NCBI GenBank assembly: GCA_934045075.1
Contig: OW203727.1
Location: 20,481,811 to 20,545,810 of the forward strand
From: Yponomeuta sedellus
Lineage: Eukaryota > Arthropoda > Insecta > Lepidoptera > Yponomeutidae
Length of the DNA stretch: 64,000 nt
Direction: 5' to 3'
The translations under genes were made by a program, and so were the position numbers. This document shows positions 42,228 to 52,797 of the stretch, one piece after another; within the stretch, counting starts at the first letter, position 1; each line of letters begins with the position of its first letter. The notes under the pieces are model-generated. The model was not told the DNA's origin, did no database searches, and saw only the letters and a list, made by a program, of their open reading frames with translations.

Positions 42228-42323
42228 TGCTTAAGGCATTATTTCCATCGTATTTAAGTGCACTAAAGTATTGAAAAAAATACTTTAGTGCAATTAAATA
42301 CGTTGGAAATAATGCCTTAAGCA
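42228..42323. repeat. 96-bp near-perfect palindrome
   Basis: TGCTTAAGGCATTATTTCCA is mirrored by TGGAAATAATGCCTTAAGCA around a loop of A residues (TTGAAAAAAA). Only a few mismatches (TCGTATTTAAG against AATTAAATACG). Probably a minimal MITE. It abuts the next hairpin arm. Confidence 0.85.
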
Positions 42324-42325
42324 TT

Positions 42326-42473
42326 TCGTGTGAGACGAGCAACCGACGACGCGAGCTCCGTCTCTGCTCACCATGATTAAGCTCTGCGAATCGGAGCAAA
42401 AATCTGGTCGGACTTTTCCGATATAACAACACCCGTAAGTAAATCCGGACTAAAAGTCTACAATATTAAAAAA
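42326..42473 (+). mobile_element. Hairpin-family element, single arm
   Basis: GTGTGAGACGAGCAACCGAC through CGGACTAAAAGTCTACAA is one complete arm of the family at 144 and 41621, without its inverted partner. Confidence 0.75.
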
Positions 42474-42522
42474 TTACTTCAATAATATTGTAGCATTTTT
42501 TTTTGTTTTATAAATTAATATT

Positions 42523-42741
42523 CTAGACTTTTAGTCCGGATCTACTTACGGGTGTTGTTATATCGGAAGAGTCCGACCAGGTTTCGCTCCGATTCGCAGA
42601 GCTTAATCATGGTGAGCAGAGACGGAGCTCGCGTCGTCGGTTGCTGGTCGGACTCTTCCGATATAACATCACCCGTAAGTAGATCCGGACTAAAAGTCTA
42701 CAATGTGTTGTGCTTACGAAAGTTTTAGTTCAAAAATTTAT
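42523..42741. mobile_element. Hairpin (inverted-dimer) element, copy 3
   Basis: The left arm is inverted, starts internally at CTAGACTTTTAGTCCGGA and extends to CGTCGTCGGTTGCT. The right arm begins GGTCGGACTCTTCC and has the long terminus ATGTGTTGTGCTTACGAAAG ... GTTCAAAA. The junction (near 42645) differs from copies 1 and 2. Target duplication not clear. Confidence 0.75.
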
Positions 42742-42748
42742 GTTTTTT

Positions 42749-42787
42749 AAAATTCAAAAAATCAAAAATTTGATTTTTTGAATTTTA
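42749..42787. repeat. Perfect palindrome
   Basis: AAAATTCAAAAAATCAAA is mirrored by TTTGATTTTTTGAATTTT. Confidence 0.8.
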
Positions 42788-43149
42788 ATATCGGCTAGTT
42801 GCATGTCTAGTACAACGAAGCGCTGCACTGATGTTCGCACACGCAGCATTTAGCTGAGCATATGCTTATTTTCGCATAGCGTAGGTATCTATTCACTTAA
42901 TTAACTGAGTAATCAACTTAGCCTATTTTAGGTTGTTTTTTTGAATAATATAAATCACGCGCCTTATCACCGGACCTGTCCGTGGGCGTAGTTTGTGTTG
43001 TGTGTCGGCCAATTGCGAAAAATTTAAAGTGAATACCCGTTACTACTCTACTACGCTACTCGCCACTTCAGTCTACCTGTGACCACGACCGAAACGTTGC
43101 CGAAACGTCGGGAAGTAAGGTAATTACGTTTTACCTAAAGAAAAGGTAT

Positions 43150-43806
43150 AATTTTTTGGGGCAACTCTACAAATAGGGATGTAATCTTTAAAGCCCAGAA
43201 ACGGTGCGTCAGGGCGATGTGTGGACTTAAAGGAATGGATAGCTGCAAACCTTATTTTATAAAACATAAACTGCTGACACTTCCCTCTCTATATATTTTT
43301 GAGATGGCTGTCTTTGTTAGAATGAATCCACAGTATTTTGTTAAAGCCTCCACAGTTCGTTCTAGAGACATACGTATGCAACACAGACATAGACTTTGTT
43401 TACAAAAATGCAGCACTGCTCTCATGAGAAAGAGTGTTTTCTGTATGGCTCCCTTGATTTTTAACAAAATCCCTAATAGCATTAAAGATCTAGAGCTAAG
43501 ACAATTTAAAAATAAATTATGTATATTATTAATAGAAAAATGTTACTATAGTATTAACGACTTTCTGTGCGATAAAACAATCTTACACTAAACTTCGTAT
43601 TTTTAGTTTGCAAACAGTTTGAATTTGTTTTATTTGTCTTTGTGCATCTCATGGATTTGTAAATACAAAATTACTGCATGCCTGCATGAATATTCATACG
43701 CCCAATGGGTAGAACATAGAATGATCATTAAGAAATATATTTAAGACCTGTATTGAACACTTTTTACCTATGTTCATGAATAAACAATTCTGATTCTGAT
43801 TCTGAA
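43150..43806 (+). pseudogene. LINE ORF2 C-terminal fragment with (TTCTGA)n tail
   Basis: The plus strand reads WGNSTNRDVIFKAQKRCVRA, then MCGLKGMDSCKPYFIKHKLL, down to KCYYSINDFLCDKTILH and stop at 43591. It corresponds to LLWGNSTDAPSLFILQKRCI in the LINE at 20513. 5' truncation removed the catalytic domains. The 3' UTR ends AATTCTGATTCTGATTCTGA. Confidence 0.85.
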
Positions 43807-43998
43807 AAGTTTGCTATGATAATTGATGTAATTTTACTAAATAGGATAAATGATTTTACTTCTTGTATAGTCTATAAAATGTTGCATGTCAAGACTGACA
43901 GAATGTGCGGTGCTTGAAATAGTGTTTTATGATCTGTACTAATATTTATGTATGTACTGTACCACATTCTAGCAAATAAATGAATTGAATTGAATGAG
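43807..43998 (+). mobile_element. LINE 3' UTR fragment, (GAATT)n tail
   Basis: Ends CAAATAAATGAATTGAATTG, a LINE-like terminus with a short tandem tail; upstream part unassigned. Confidence 0.45.
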
Positions 43999-44049
43999 TA
44001 TCGCGAATCATTAAGAAATACTAAATACTAAGCTTTCATTCGCGGACTG

Positions 44050-44220
44050 TTCACTTCTACGTCTAACTGAAGTCCCTGTAAGGCGCCGGGCCTGGTCGGG
44101 GCACGCTCGCAATCGATAGGCTGCCGCCCTCGCTGACCTATTTCCGACAGATTAGGAGCGCCGTGCCCGACCGTGCAACCCCGAAACGTACTAAGGGCGG
44201 GCGGAGTGTGTCAATGGATG
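44050..44220. promoter_or_regulatory. GC-rich island with inverted repeat
   Basis: A CG-rich block unlike its surroundings. GGTCGGGGCACG near 44094-44105 faces CGTGCCCGACC near 44162-44172, so it can form a hairpin. CCCGAAACG and ATCGATAGG also occur. It does not match other repeats in the window and no long frame is present. It may be a regulatory island or untranslated exon of slo; unproven. Confidence 0.3.
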
Positions 44221-44804
44221 GATAGCTGTAAGGCTGAGCTACAGACTAATGGCTCGGTTTTTTTTCCAGTCCTACCCCAGTTTTCTCGTTGGCTAACAAT
44301 CTGCCATTGAGTAAAGGTGTAAATTAAGGTGGATGGAATACATGAGGAAGGTAATTCTGCATACCTTAGAACCCCTGCTGAAATAGTGTGACAACTCGAA
44401 AAGCTTCATCATTCGATAAATATTTTTTTTTATAAGTGTGGTCTACGTAGTGCAATGTAGTGCTTTAGAGGGAGTGCTTCACATTTAATTTCTATATCCG
44501 TGCAGCATTTTTGTTTTTTTCCTGTCTTGTGCCGTTCATGCTGCTGCTAAATTTTAGGGCTTATATATGCAATTTCACCCAAATGTAAATATGTGTGTTG
44601 TAGTGTGTAAAAAAAACCATTTGCTAATTCATAGTTACTGTTTCGATAACGCTGCTTAAATTGGATTGAAATAAAAACATAAAATTTATTGATCTTGTAT
44701 ATATCGTAAATTGTAATGAAGGCTCATTGGCGCGTCTATTCCATTCTAGTTCTATATAAAGCATGTTTAAAAGGCATGAAAATAAAGCAAATGTAAATCC
44801 GGCC
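44221..44804. other. No gene seen
   Basis: AT-rich intronic sequence without recognised features. Confidence 0.4.
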
Positions 44805-44930
44805 TTAGATGGCGCTTAAAGGCGTGCACATACAAGAACAGGCACACGTCAGCAAATTTCGCTTAGCACAGATTATTTTTGACAGCCGCATTGCGGTTTT
44901 TCTATGGCCGCGCCTGTCAGCGCCATCTAT
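44805..44930. mobile_element. Small MITE
   Basis: TTAGATGGCGCTTAAAGGCG at the left end and the inverted CGCGCCTGTCAGCGCCATCTAT at the right form imperfect terminal repeats of about 18 bp around a 90-bp interior with an internal hairpin (GCCGCATTGCGG). Confidence 0.6.
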
Positions 44931-46744
44931 GAATTGCTTTGTGAATCTTTGCTGAAAACTGTTCATTGGAAACTAAACATACACTTCGCTAATTATCTCA
45001 GCCCTCGACTAGGTACTTTTTGCTGATTACAAATTAAAATGCATCGCACAAGATAAGTACCAAATTAATTTGCATTGTAGATATCACAGGCTATCCCACT
45101 AAGCTCTACGACTTACAAGCAGCCACATGACATACTTGACTAGCCAAGTACTTAGCCTTGCTCCCCACATAACATATTTGGCTAGGGACTAAGAGCGCTT
45201 TGTGAATTTGTGCTGAAAGCGGCTCATTGTTTTGCCCTATCAAATAACAACAGTCTTTTCAATTCGTTTCGAATTTTTTATATGTTTTTACTTTAGAAGA
45301 AAATCCTGGCGGATACGTAAAAGCAGCAGGTAATAAAAACGCTCCGAGCGAATCGAAAGTGTTTTCTATTGAAAAACGTGTAGTATTTTTATTTTGCAGT
45401 TGTAATTTTGTTTCAGAACTTCCAGTAGCAGACTAGCAGGTAACGGCTGCAGGGGCGGTGTGTGTGTCCACTGTAATATCAAATATGAATGAGGTTTGGT
45501 CTCTATTTTTAGCACGTGACCTCTGGCCAGGAGGCTGCACGTTTTAGACTCTTACACAACACATTTATAGAACAAACATGGCAGTGAAAAGGTAGGCAAT
45601 GAAATGCAAACGAAAACCCTGTGGTTGTCTTGAAGAAATTATATTATATGTTATATATTAAATAGCGGTAGTAGCGGAGCGCTAGAGCACCGGCTTCTCA
45701 ATCGGGAGGTCGCGGGTTCGAATTCTGGAATGAAAACCCTGTGTTGATTTACCTGCTTGCTACGTACAATGCCCCAAGTATTAGTAGCTATCTAACGTGC
45801 CCTATATTGTTAGTAAGATCTTCCATGTTCTCAATCGAACCCTGCATAATATTGCAGAAGTTCTAGAACGGTTAATTATTAAAATGTTTAACAATTTAAT
45901 ACTCTAACAAATGATATCGAGGCCTTTCTTTCCAGTAGTAGCATTTAGACTCTAAAATTATTTTGTGTTGAATACCTTTAAGTGGTATGTCTGTTTTTTG
46001 CTTTTCCAATTTCTCGGATAAATTCGACACCAACAGTCAGGGTAAAACTGAAATATATTCCTGCTGATCTAAGCACGTAATGTACCTACGTGTAAAGTAT
46101 AGAAGAAACTTAGAACAATACATACATAAATGTCGAGCTTATTTCAGCTAACCCTGTGATTTGTGCAATAAAGTTTATATAATTGTTGACATTAACTATA
46201 AGCTATATATAAGTGTAGACTAGACGAATAATTTATGCTTTATAGTTTCAATAATAATATGGCACTGTGTACTAAGAAATAAAACGGAACGTGGCAGTAA
46301 ACGAGCGTATAAACCTATTTCAAGTGGCTTCACTCTCACAGCAAATCGTATGGAGCCAAGTGTCACCAATGAGCTTGACCTGTACGCTACATATAACTGC
46401 AACGAATTACGGAATCTCTAAACCGTAAAGTGCTCAGTTATCCGAACGACCAGAGAAAACGGAAGCGGCCACATACAGGGTGAAACAATATCCCCCTGTC
46501 AAAATTACGAAAAGGGAGTGTATGGTCTCAGTAGACGGCACTACTACCATACATTTATCAGGATGATACTGAGTAGCGAACGCACTGGTTAGTTTAACAA
46601 AAGTTTATTAATATCTCCACAATAATACTGGTGCGCTTGAGTTCATTGCAATTCACACCAGCTTAAGAAACACAAACATTATTTCAGCAAAAAAAAATGC
46701 AATACAATCTTAAGAGAAAATTTATGTTACTGATATTGTATAGG
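44931..46744. other. Mostly unassigned, with a SINE tRNA-like head
   Basis: 45663-45732 reads as a tRNA-like SINE head (GTAGCGGAGCGCTAGAGC, then GGTCGCGGGTTCGAATTC). The remainder shows no gene. Confidence 0.45.
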
Positions 46745-46749
46745 GGGAG

Positions 46750-46848
46750 TGAGATGTTTGGAATGAAACACGTAGGCACAGTTCAACGGTATATTGACAA
46801 CTGGTTATCGGGCGAATCCCGCACGCACACATAGAAGCAAACACTACA
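46750..46848 (-). repeat. 3' LTR of mag-like element
   Basis: On the minus strand, TGTAGTGTTTGCTTC to CATTCCAAACATCTCA, 99 bp, reading identically to the other LTR. The purine-rich AAGGGTAGAGGTA just upstream (46849-46861) is the likely polypurine tract. Confidence 0.9.
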
Positions 46849-47033
46849 TACCTCTACCCTTAATCAGTATATCCCTAAAATTAACAATTCACTTTAACTT
46901 AGATCTTAACCTATACACAAAAAAAAAAAACATTCACTTAACTAAATCTTAACCTACAATACAATTACCTCGGACTTTATGCAGCGTAATTAACGACATA
47001 CATAATAATATACATAGCAATAGCAAGTATGAG

Positions 47034-50000
47034 TCAAAATTTATATTGTGGCGGGTTAATTACTCTACACTGGCGTATAGGCCGGGGGGACCGGGGCGCT
47101 TCATCGGTTGGCCTGGGCGGCGTTTGCAATCGAGAACCGCTCGTTGAGGGCGGTGGCGATGGCTCCGGGCAGTCTTGAAAATCATCCAGTTCTACGTCCT
47201 GGGTTACTTTCTCGACCTGTACCGGCTCTGTCTCGTAGCGCTCTAAGCTGGGCACGCCACTGCTCCTGCTACTTTTTGTGGTACTCGGCTCTTCCGGACA
47301 GACTAACGAACTCCGTTTAGTTTGTTTGAGTTGATCGATATGTCTATGTGACGCCTTGCCTGACGTGTCGACGACCCTGTAATCCGTGACGCCTAACCTC
47401 TCTAATACGTTCCCCGGCACCCATTTATTTCTACCGCTATAGTCCCGCAACCACACATCGTCCCCGGGTTGCAACTCGCGTGTCCCACCGGGACTGCTCT
47501 GCTCCTGCTTCTTTTGGTTTTCATGGACTTTTGCGCTCCTATCCGGTCTTAGTGCATCTAGTTTGGTACGTAGCCGACGGCCTAACATCAAGGTCGATGG
47601 TGTCTCTCCAGTAGTACAATGTTCCGTATTGCGATAGTGCAATAAAAAGTTATTTAAATATAAATCAATATCTGCTCTTTCTCTAATTGCTTTTTTAATG
47701 GCTCGTTTAATCGTCCTTACAGCATTTTCAGCCGCGCCGTTTGAGGCTGGATGGTACGGGGCTGAAAATATGTGTTCAATACCGTTGCTATTCAAAAAGT
47801 CGGCAAATTCTCGGCTGGTAAAAGGTGGCCCATTGTCCGAAACAATCTGTTTTGGCAAACCCCATCTTGCAAACAACTCACTTAACCTATGAATCGAATG
47901 ATTCGCAGCCGTACTCGGTACAAGACTGACTTCGATCCATTTGGTTCTAGCGTCAACTATGACCAAGTACATTTTCCCGAGTACAGGACCCAGGAAATCT
48001 AAATGAACGCGGGCCCATGGGCGGGCCGGCCACGGCCACGAGACGGCCGCGTGCCGAGGCGGGGCGTCCGCCTCCGCTGCGCACACGCTGCACCCGCGGC
48101 ACATTCGCTCCACCGCCTCATCGATGCCGGGCCACCACACGTAACTCCGCGCGATCGATTTAGTTTTTACTATACCCATATGACTTTCATGTAAAACCTT
48201 CAGGACCTGTTCCCTACAACCCTCTGGCACGACAACTCGGTGCCCCCACATCACACACCCGAGCTCCTCGTATAGTTCTGTTTTTCTATTAAAATATGGT
48301 TGCAAGGATGTGATCTCGGCTGCCGGCGGCCAATCATTCCGGAGAAAAGATAATATTTTGCCTAACATTGGGTCGCGGCTAGTTTGTTTTTTAATTTCTT
48401 TGTAGTCTAATAACACTGCATTTTGAGCAAAGTGCAAATACGTATGTTCCGGTATCTGCAACTTAGGTTGTACATTCGCGTCAATGGGCAGACGGGATAA
48501 CCCATCTGCTGCGTTGTGTTCTGATCTAACATATTCAATATCGTATGTGTAAGCTGTTAACTTAATTGCCCAGCGCTGTAGGCGACTCGCGGCCATAGCG
48601 GGGATACCGTGTTTGGGCCCAAAAATTGTGACCAACGGCCTATGGTCGGTACGTAAAGTAAAACGCCTCCCATATAAATACTGGTGTAATTTCTCTAGGC
48701 AAAATACTATTGCTAAGGCTTCGCGCTCAATCTGAGAATAATGTTTCTCCGCTGGTGACAATGCCCGCGACACGTAAACAACAGGCCGCTCACTCCCCGC
48801 GACCCCTCTCTCGCCCGCGCCTGTTGCGTCATCGGTCCGCTGCGTCAGCACACCTCCGATCCCGCGAGCGCTCGCATCACACGTTAGAAACAGTGGTCTA
48901 TTCGGGTCATAATGCGCTAGCACGTCCGCGCTGATAAGAATTGATTTTATTTTTTTAAACGCCATTTCGCATTCTTGATTCCAGACCCAACTAACTCCCT
49001 TCTTTAATAGGTTATATAAAGGTGCTAAAATGGCGCTTGAGTTTTTTATGAACTTTGCATAAAAGTTTACAAGACCCAGAAAAGACCTAACCTCTGTCAC
49101 ATCAGAAGGTCTAGGTATTTTTGAAATGGCTTCGACCTTTTCCGTGTCCACCTTGATCCCGTCTTTCGAAATTATATACCCCAGGTACTTGACTTCATCT
49201 GCCAAAAATAAACATTTTTTTTGCTTGAGCTTCATACCATTGCAGCGGAAGCGCTCGAAAACCTTCTCTAGAGTTAAAAAATGTTCGTGTACAGTTGCCG
49301 TTCCAATTATCACGTCATCTAAAAATACCTCCACATTGGGAATGTCATTTAAAAGGTTGCACATGATTCTTTGAAAAATTCCCGGGCTAGACGATAGCCC
49401 ATAAACTAACCTTTTATAGCGGAAAAGGCCTTTGTGGGTATTTATTACTGTCAAATTCTCCGGGTCCTCTAATTCGATCTGATTGTACGCTTGAGAGAGG
49501 TCGATTTTAGAGAACACCTTTGCACCATTCATACGGACTAAAAGATCGTCGACACGGGGCAAGGGGTATTTGTCAATGTGTAAAACTGGATTGAGTGTCA
49601 CCTTATAGTCGGCGCATATACGGAGTCCGCCATCGGCCTTACGCACCGGAACCAGTGGCGTCGCCCAGTCAGCACTCTCGACAGGCTCGATGACCCCGGC
49701 GGCCAGCATCGCCTCCAGCTCGGCCTCGACGCGCTCGCGCAGCGCGTACGGCAGCGGCCGCGCGCGGTGGAACGCGGGCGCCGCGCCCTCGCGTACCCGT
49801 AGCCGTGCTTTGCCTCCCGTGAAACGGCCCAGTCCCTCCGAGAATAGCACTTTATGTCTGTGGAGTAATGTTGACAGTTTATTACAGTCGGCTTCTATTG
49901 GAACAAAGCTGTTATTGTGGAAAATTGGTATACTAATCCCTAATTCTGATAGCCACTGTCTTCCCAGTAAGGAAGTCGTTCCGCCCTGAATAACAAATAG

Positions 50001-51185
50001 TTCTAGTATCTTTGAGTTACTGTTAAACTTCACGGTCGGTCTGAAAACTCCGCAAGGCTTAATTTCCGTGCCATCATAGAATTTTAAAACAAGGTTCGCC
50101 TTTTCTAATTTAATATGGCCGAAAAACTTTAAATAAGTTTCTCTGCTTATACATGAAACCGCCGATCCTGTATCCACCTCCATGGGTATTTCTATATTAT
50201 TAATTAACACTTGCAATCTTACCGGCTTATAGCCATTTAAGCACAACTGGTGGATGTCATGCTCCTCCAAGCTTGAATCGTCTGAGGAAGGCGGCTCATC
50301 CTCTCCCGATAACTCGTCCTGCTGTCGCGCCTGCGCATGCTCCTGCTCCGCCAGCACATGGTGGGCCCGCAGGCTTTCGCTCCGTGGCCGCAGGTTGCGT
50401 CCTCGCGTGGGACACACGCGACGTAGGTGGCCTCGCTGTCGACATTTTCCGCAAATGAACTTGCTATATCGACATTCATCGCTCCGGTGCTCCGGCGCTC
50501 CGCACACCGTGCAATCAGATTTCGAGTTGTGTGCTCTATGTGGTCTCTGCGCCGTAGGTGGTGGTGGAGGGCGTCCCCGCGCTCGCGCCGTTCCCACGGC
50601 GTGCACGGCGCCTTCCGCGGCGCCGCCGCCGCTGCCGCCGCTCGCCGCTGGCCCGCCATCACCGGCCCTTTCTACCGCCGCCGCATCCCGCTCCGCCGCC
50701 TCCATCGCACACGATATTTTGACGGCCTTGGCGTATTGCAGCTGCTCCTCCGCAAACAGGCGCTGCCTGATAACATCGCTGCGCAAACCACAAACTAGCT
50801 GATCCCTTAGATGATCCTCTAAGGCCGTTCCGAACTCACAGTACCTCGCTAATTTTTTTAGCTCACTTATGTACTGGTTTATGCTTTCACCTACATGTTG
50901 TCTCCTTTGTCTAAAACGATAACGTTCCGCCATAAATGAGGGTTTCGGCTGCAAGTGATCCTTCATTAACAACACCACCTCATCATAAGTTTTATCACTC
51001 GGTTTGCTCGGGCTCGTTAAATTACTTAGCAGTTCGTAAGCTTCATCACCCATTGCCGCGATTAATGACGGTAGTCGTAATTCACTCGCGACGTTGTTCG
51101 CCTTATAGTACATTTCGGCACGTTCCACGTACATACTCCAGTTCCCAGTCCTTATCTGGAACTCCGATAGCTTCCCCATCGACAT
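47034..51185 (-). CDS. mag-like Gypsy Gag-Pol polyprotein
   Basis: A single frame of 1383 codons. The N-terminal Gag (about 1-170: LSEFQIRTGNWSMYVERAEM, FRQRRQHVGESINQYISELK) is followed by a low-complexity Gly/Ala/Pro linker. Two CCHC knuckles follow near 225-262 (CTVCGAPEHRSDEC and CGKCRQRGHLRRVC). Protease: MEVDTGSAVSCIS near 338. Reverse transcriptase: YNQIELEDPENLT and catalytic FLDDVIIG near 621. RNase H: LTCDASARGIGGVL, RTDHRPLV. Integrase: LHESHMGIVKTKSIARSYVW with the later CRGCSVC, then HLDFLGP, VSDNGPPFTS and NGAAENAVRT for D,D,E. Gag and Pol share one frame with no shift or stop between them. No damage visible. Confidence 0.95.
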   Translation of the reverse strand: MSMGKLSEFQIRTGNWSMYVERAEMYYKANNVASELRLPSLIAAMGDEAYELLSNLTSPSKPSDKTYDEVVLLMKDHLQPKPSFMAERYRFRQRRQHVGESINQYISELKKLARYCEFGTALEDHLRDQLVCGLRSDVIRQRLFAEEQLQYAKAVKISCAMEAAERDAAAVERAGDGGPAASGGSGGGAAEGAVHAVGTARARGRPPPPPTAQRPHRAHNSKSDCTVCGAPEHRSDECRYSKFICGKCRQRGHLRRVCPTRGRNLRPRSESLRAHHVLAEQEHAQARQQDELSGEDEPPSSDDSSLEEHDIHQLCLNGYKPVRLQVLINNIEIPMEVDTGSAVSCISRETYLKFFGHIKLEKANLVLKFYDGTEIKPCGVFRPTVKFNSNSKILELFVIQGGTTSLLGRQWLSELGISIPIFHNNSFVPIEADCNKLSTLLHRHKVLFSEGLGRFTGGKARLRVREGAAPAFHRARPLPYALRERVEAELEAMLAAGVIEPVESADWATPLVPVRKADGGLRICADYKVTLNPVLHIDKYPLPRVDDLLVRMNGAKVFSKIDLSQAYNQIELEDPENLTVINTHKGLFRYKRLVYGLSSSPGIFQRIMCNLLNDIPNVEVFLDDVIIGTATVHEHFLTLEKVFERFRCNGMKLKQKKCLFLADEVKYLGYIISKDGIKVDTEKVEAISKIPRPSDVTEVRSFLGLVNFYAKFIKNSSAILAPLYNLLKKGVSWVWNQECEMAFKKIKSILISADVLAHYDPNRPLFLTCDASARGIGGVLTQRTDDATGAGERGVAGSERPVVYVSRALSPAEKHYSQIEREALAIVFCLEKLHQYLYGRRFTLRTDHRPLVTIFGPKHGIPAMAASRLQRWAIKLTAYTYDIEYVRSEHNAADGLSRLPIDANVQPKLQIPEHTYLHFAQNAVLLDYKEIKKQTSRDPMLGKILSFLRNDWPPAAEITSLQPYFNRKTELYEELGCVMWGHRVVVPEGCREQVLKVLHESHMGIVKTKSIARSYVWWPGIDEAVERMCRGCSVCAAEADAPPRHAAVSWPWPARPWARVHLDFLGPVLGKMYLVIVDARTKWIEVSLVPSTAANHSIHRLSELFARWGLPKQIVSDNGPPFTSREFADFLNSNGIEHIFSAPYHPASNGAAENAVRTIKRAIKKAIRERADIDLYLNNFLLHYRNTEHCTTGETPSTLMLGRRLRTKLDALRPDRSAKVHENQKKQEQSSPGGTRELQPGDDVWLRDYSGRNKWVPGNVLERLGVTDYRVVDTSGKASHRHIDQLKQTKRSSLVCPEEPSTTKSSRSSGVPSLERYETEPVQVEKVTQDVELDDFQDCPEPSPPPSTSGSRLQTPPRPTDEAPRSPRPIRQCRVINPPQYKF

Positions 51186-51224
51186 TTTGGGCTACACACT
51201 TGACCTCGCACGCAATTTTCACGG

Positions 51225-51244
51225 TTTTATTTCTCGTTCGCCAA
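51225..51244 (-). promoter_or_regulatory. Primer binding site, mag-like element
   Basis: Directly after the 5' LTR the minus strand reads TTGGCGAACGAGAAATA; TGGCGAACGAG would pair with a tRNA ending CTCGTTCGCCA. I did not assign the tRNA. Confidence 0.55.
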
Positions 51245-51343
51245 TGAGATGTTTGGAATGAAACACGTAGGCACAGTTCAACGGTATATTGACAACTGGT
51301 TATCGGGCGAATCCCGCACGCACACATAGAAGCAAACACTACA
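51245..51343 (-). repeat. 5' LTR of mag-like element
   Basis: Ninety-nine bases, same as 46750-46848. It must hold promoter and polyadenylation signals in a very small space. Confidence 0.9.
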
Positions 51344-51348
51344 GGGAG

Positions 51349-52228
51349 TTTTACCCGTCAATACGAAAAAAGTTGGTATATAGATAAAAATACCAACTGT
51401 TGTTCTGAAGCCTAAATATGCGCACCAAATCCTGCGGGAATCCTGACGTGTGTTGGAAGCAATTAGTATGGAGTTTGATGGTTAGACGATTGGAATTGTT
51501 CAGGATTTAGTGCGCGTAATATAGGTACGTAATATAGGAGCTTTTTTACATTATACTGATTTACAATTTTTCACTCTATAGTATTTCATATTGATGACTC
51601 GGACCTCCTCAGTTTTGGTTAGATGTGTTACACCCTGTAGGTATATTTATGTAATTGCTTTATGCTTCTATTCTATGTATTTATAAATAGTGGATTTTCT
51701 CACTAAGCTGATAGCGTGCTACTTCTTAGACACTATCCTGCAATTATTGGGAATGCCAAGGATTATTCGTGTTCGACTGATAAAACATTTATTATTGTTT
51801 AAAATTTTATACATATTTTAGACTTAATACTTATTTAATCTGATATTTAGGGCCAATTTCTGAATTAAAAATTTCACTAAGTAAATACTTAAGTAACGTT
51901 CTATAATGCTCTGCTCAGATATTCGAAGAGAGAGCACTAAAGTAAAGTATTTTCTTAGCGAAATTCTAAATTCAGAAACTGGCCGTCAGTGGGCAAACGG
52001 TAACAAAGCTGCGCAACAAAGTCCGAAAGGGCCATTCTACATGTCGCATAACAATCGCGTTTTTTGTCCGCGACCCGCAGGCGGGCAGTGAATCTCGCAG
52101 AATCGTCCTGGGGATCGTAGCTGTGGTCATTTCGGGCTATTATGCACGGTGTTTTGGGGCTTTCATAAGGGGTAGTATGAACCCCGTTTGGAGGGACTGA
52201 ATGGCTGAATGTTGAGACCGTTAGTTGA
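51349..52228. other. No gene seen
   Basis: Unassigned intronic DNA. The frame at 51906-52091 has no known motif. Confidence 0.4.
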
Positions 52229-52318
52229 GATTCTACGTCTGTACTCTTAGGTTAAGAAATATCTGTGTAATTTATTTTTTTATGTACAATAAAGTGTTCT
52301 CTATCTGTCTATCTAATC
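52229..52318 (+). mobile_element. CR1-like LINE 3' end
   Basis: GTCTGTACTCTTAGGTTAAG, TATGTACAATAAAGTGTTCT and a CTATCTGTCTATCT tail; same family as 19655. Confidence 0.7.
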
Positions 52319-52611
52319 TACAGTTAGTATGAAAATCTTTTTACTCAATTCAGTCTCACTATCCCCAATAGCTTTGGGAAATACAATGAGTCCAAGGCCT
52401 TACGATTGCTATGCAAGATATTTCATAAGATGGGATGGCGAGGAATTTTATTATGTCCTACAATAAACTTAGGCAAGCAACGTTTGTCTCAAGGACTCCT
52501 GTCGCGTCGTATGGTCGTAAAACCCCCTTAGTCTGCCAAACTGCCAAATACCACTAACTAGAAATCATACGGTATTCTCATTAAGTCAAAGTCAAAAGAA
52601 TTTCATTCACA

Positions 52612-52797
52612 ACTAGCTGACCCAGCGAACTTCGTACCGCCTAACAGTCGATTCTTTATTTTTTTAAATATTTTCCTCCGAAAGGACCATCCTCGTACTT
52701 CAAGGAATATTCTAAAAAAAGTATTAGTGAAATCGGTTCAACTGCTCTCGAGATTGGCGCTTACCAACACATTCAGCGATTCATTTTTATATTAGAG
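52612..52797 (+). mobile_element. Helitron-like family A, copy
   Basis: ACTAGCTGACCCAGCGAACT to GCGATTCATTTTTATATTAG. Complete, and immediately followed by a second copy. Confidence 0.65.

Larger units (their letters stand above)
46745..51348 (-). mobile_element. Intact Gypsy retrotransposon, mag-like, 99-bp LTRs
   Basis: Minus-strand element bounded by LTRs at 51245-51343 (5') and 46750-46848 (3') with the 5-bp target duplication GGGAG at 46745-46749 and 51344-51348. One uninterrupted gag-pol frame lies inside. The mag element of silkworm is likewise known for very short LTRs (77 bp), and the domain details below agree with that clade. Confidence 0.92.
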
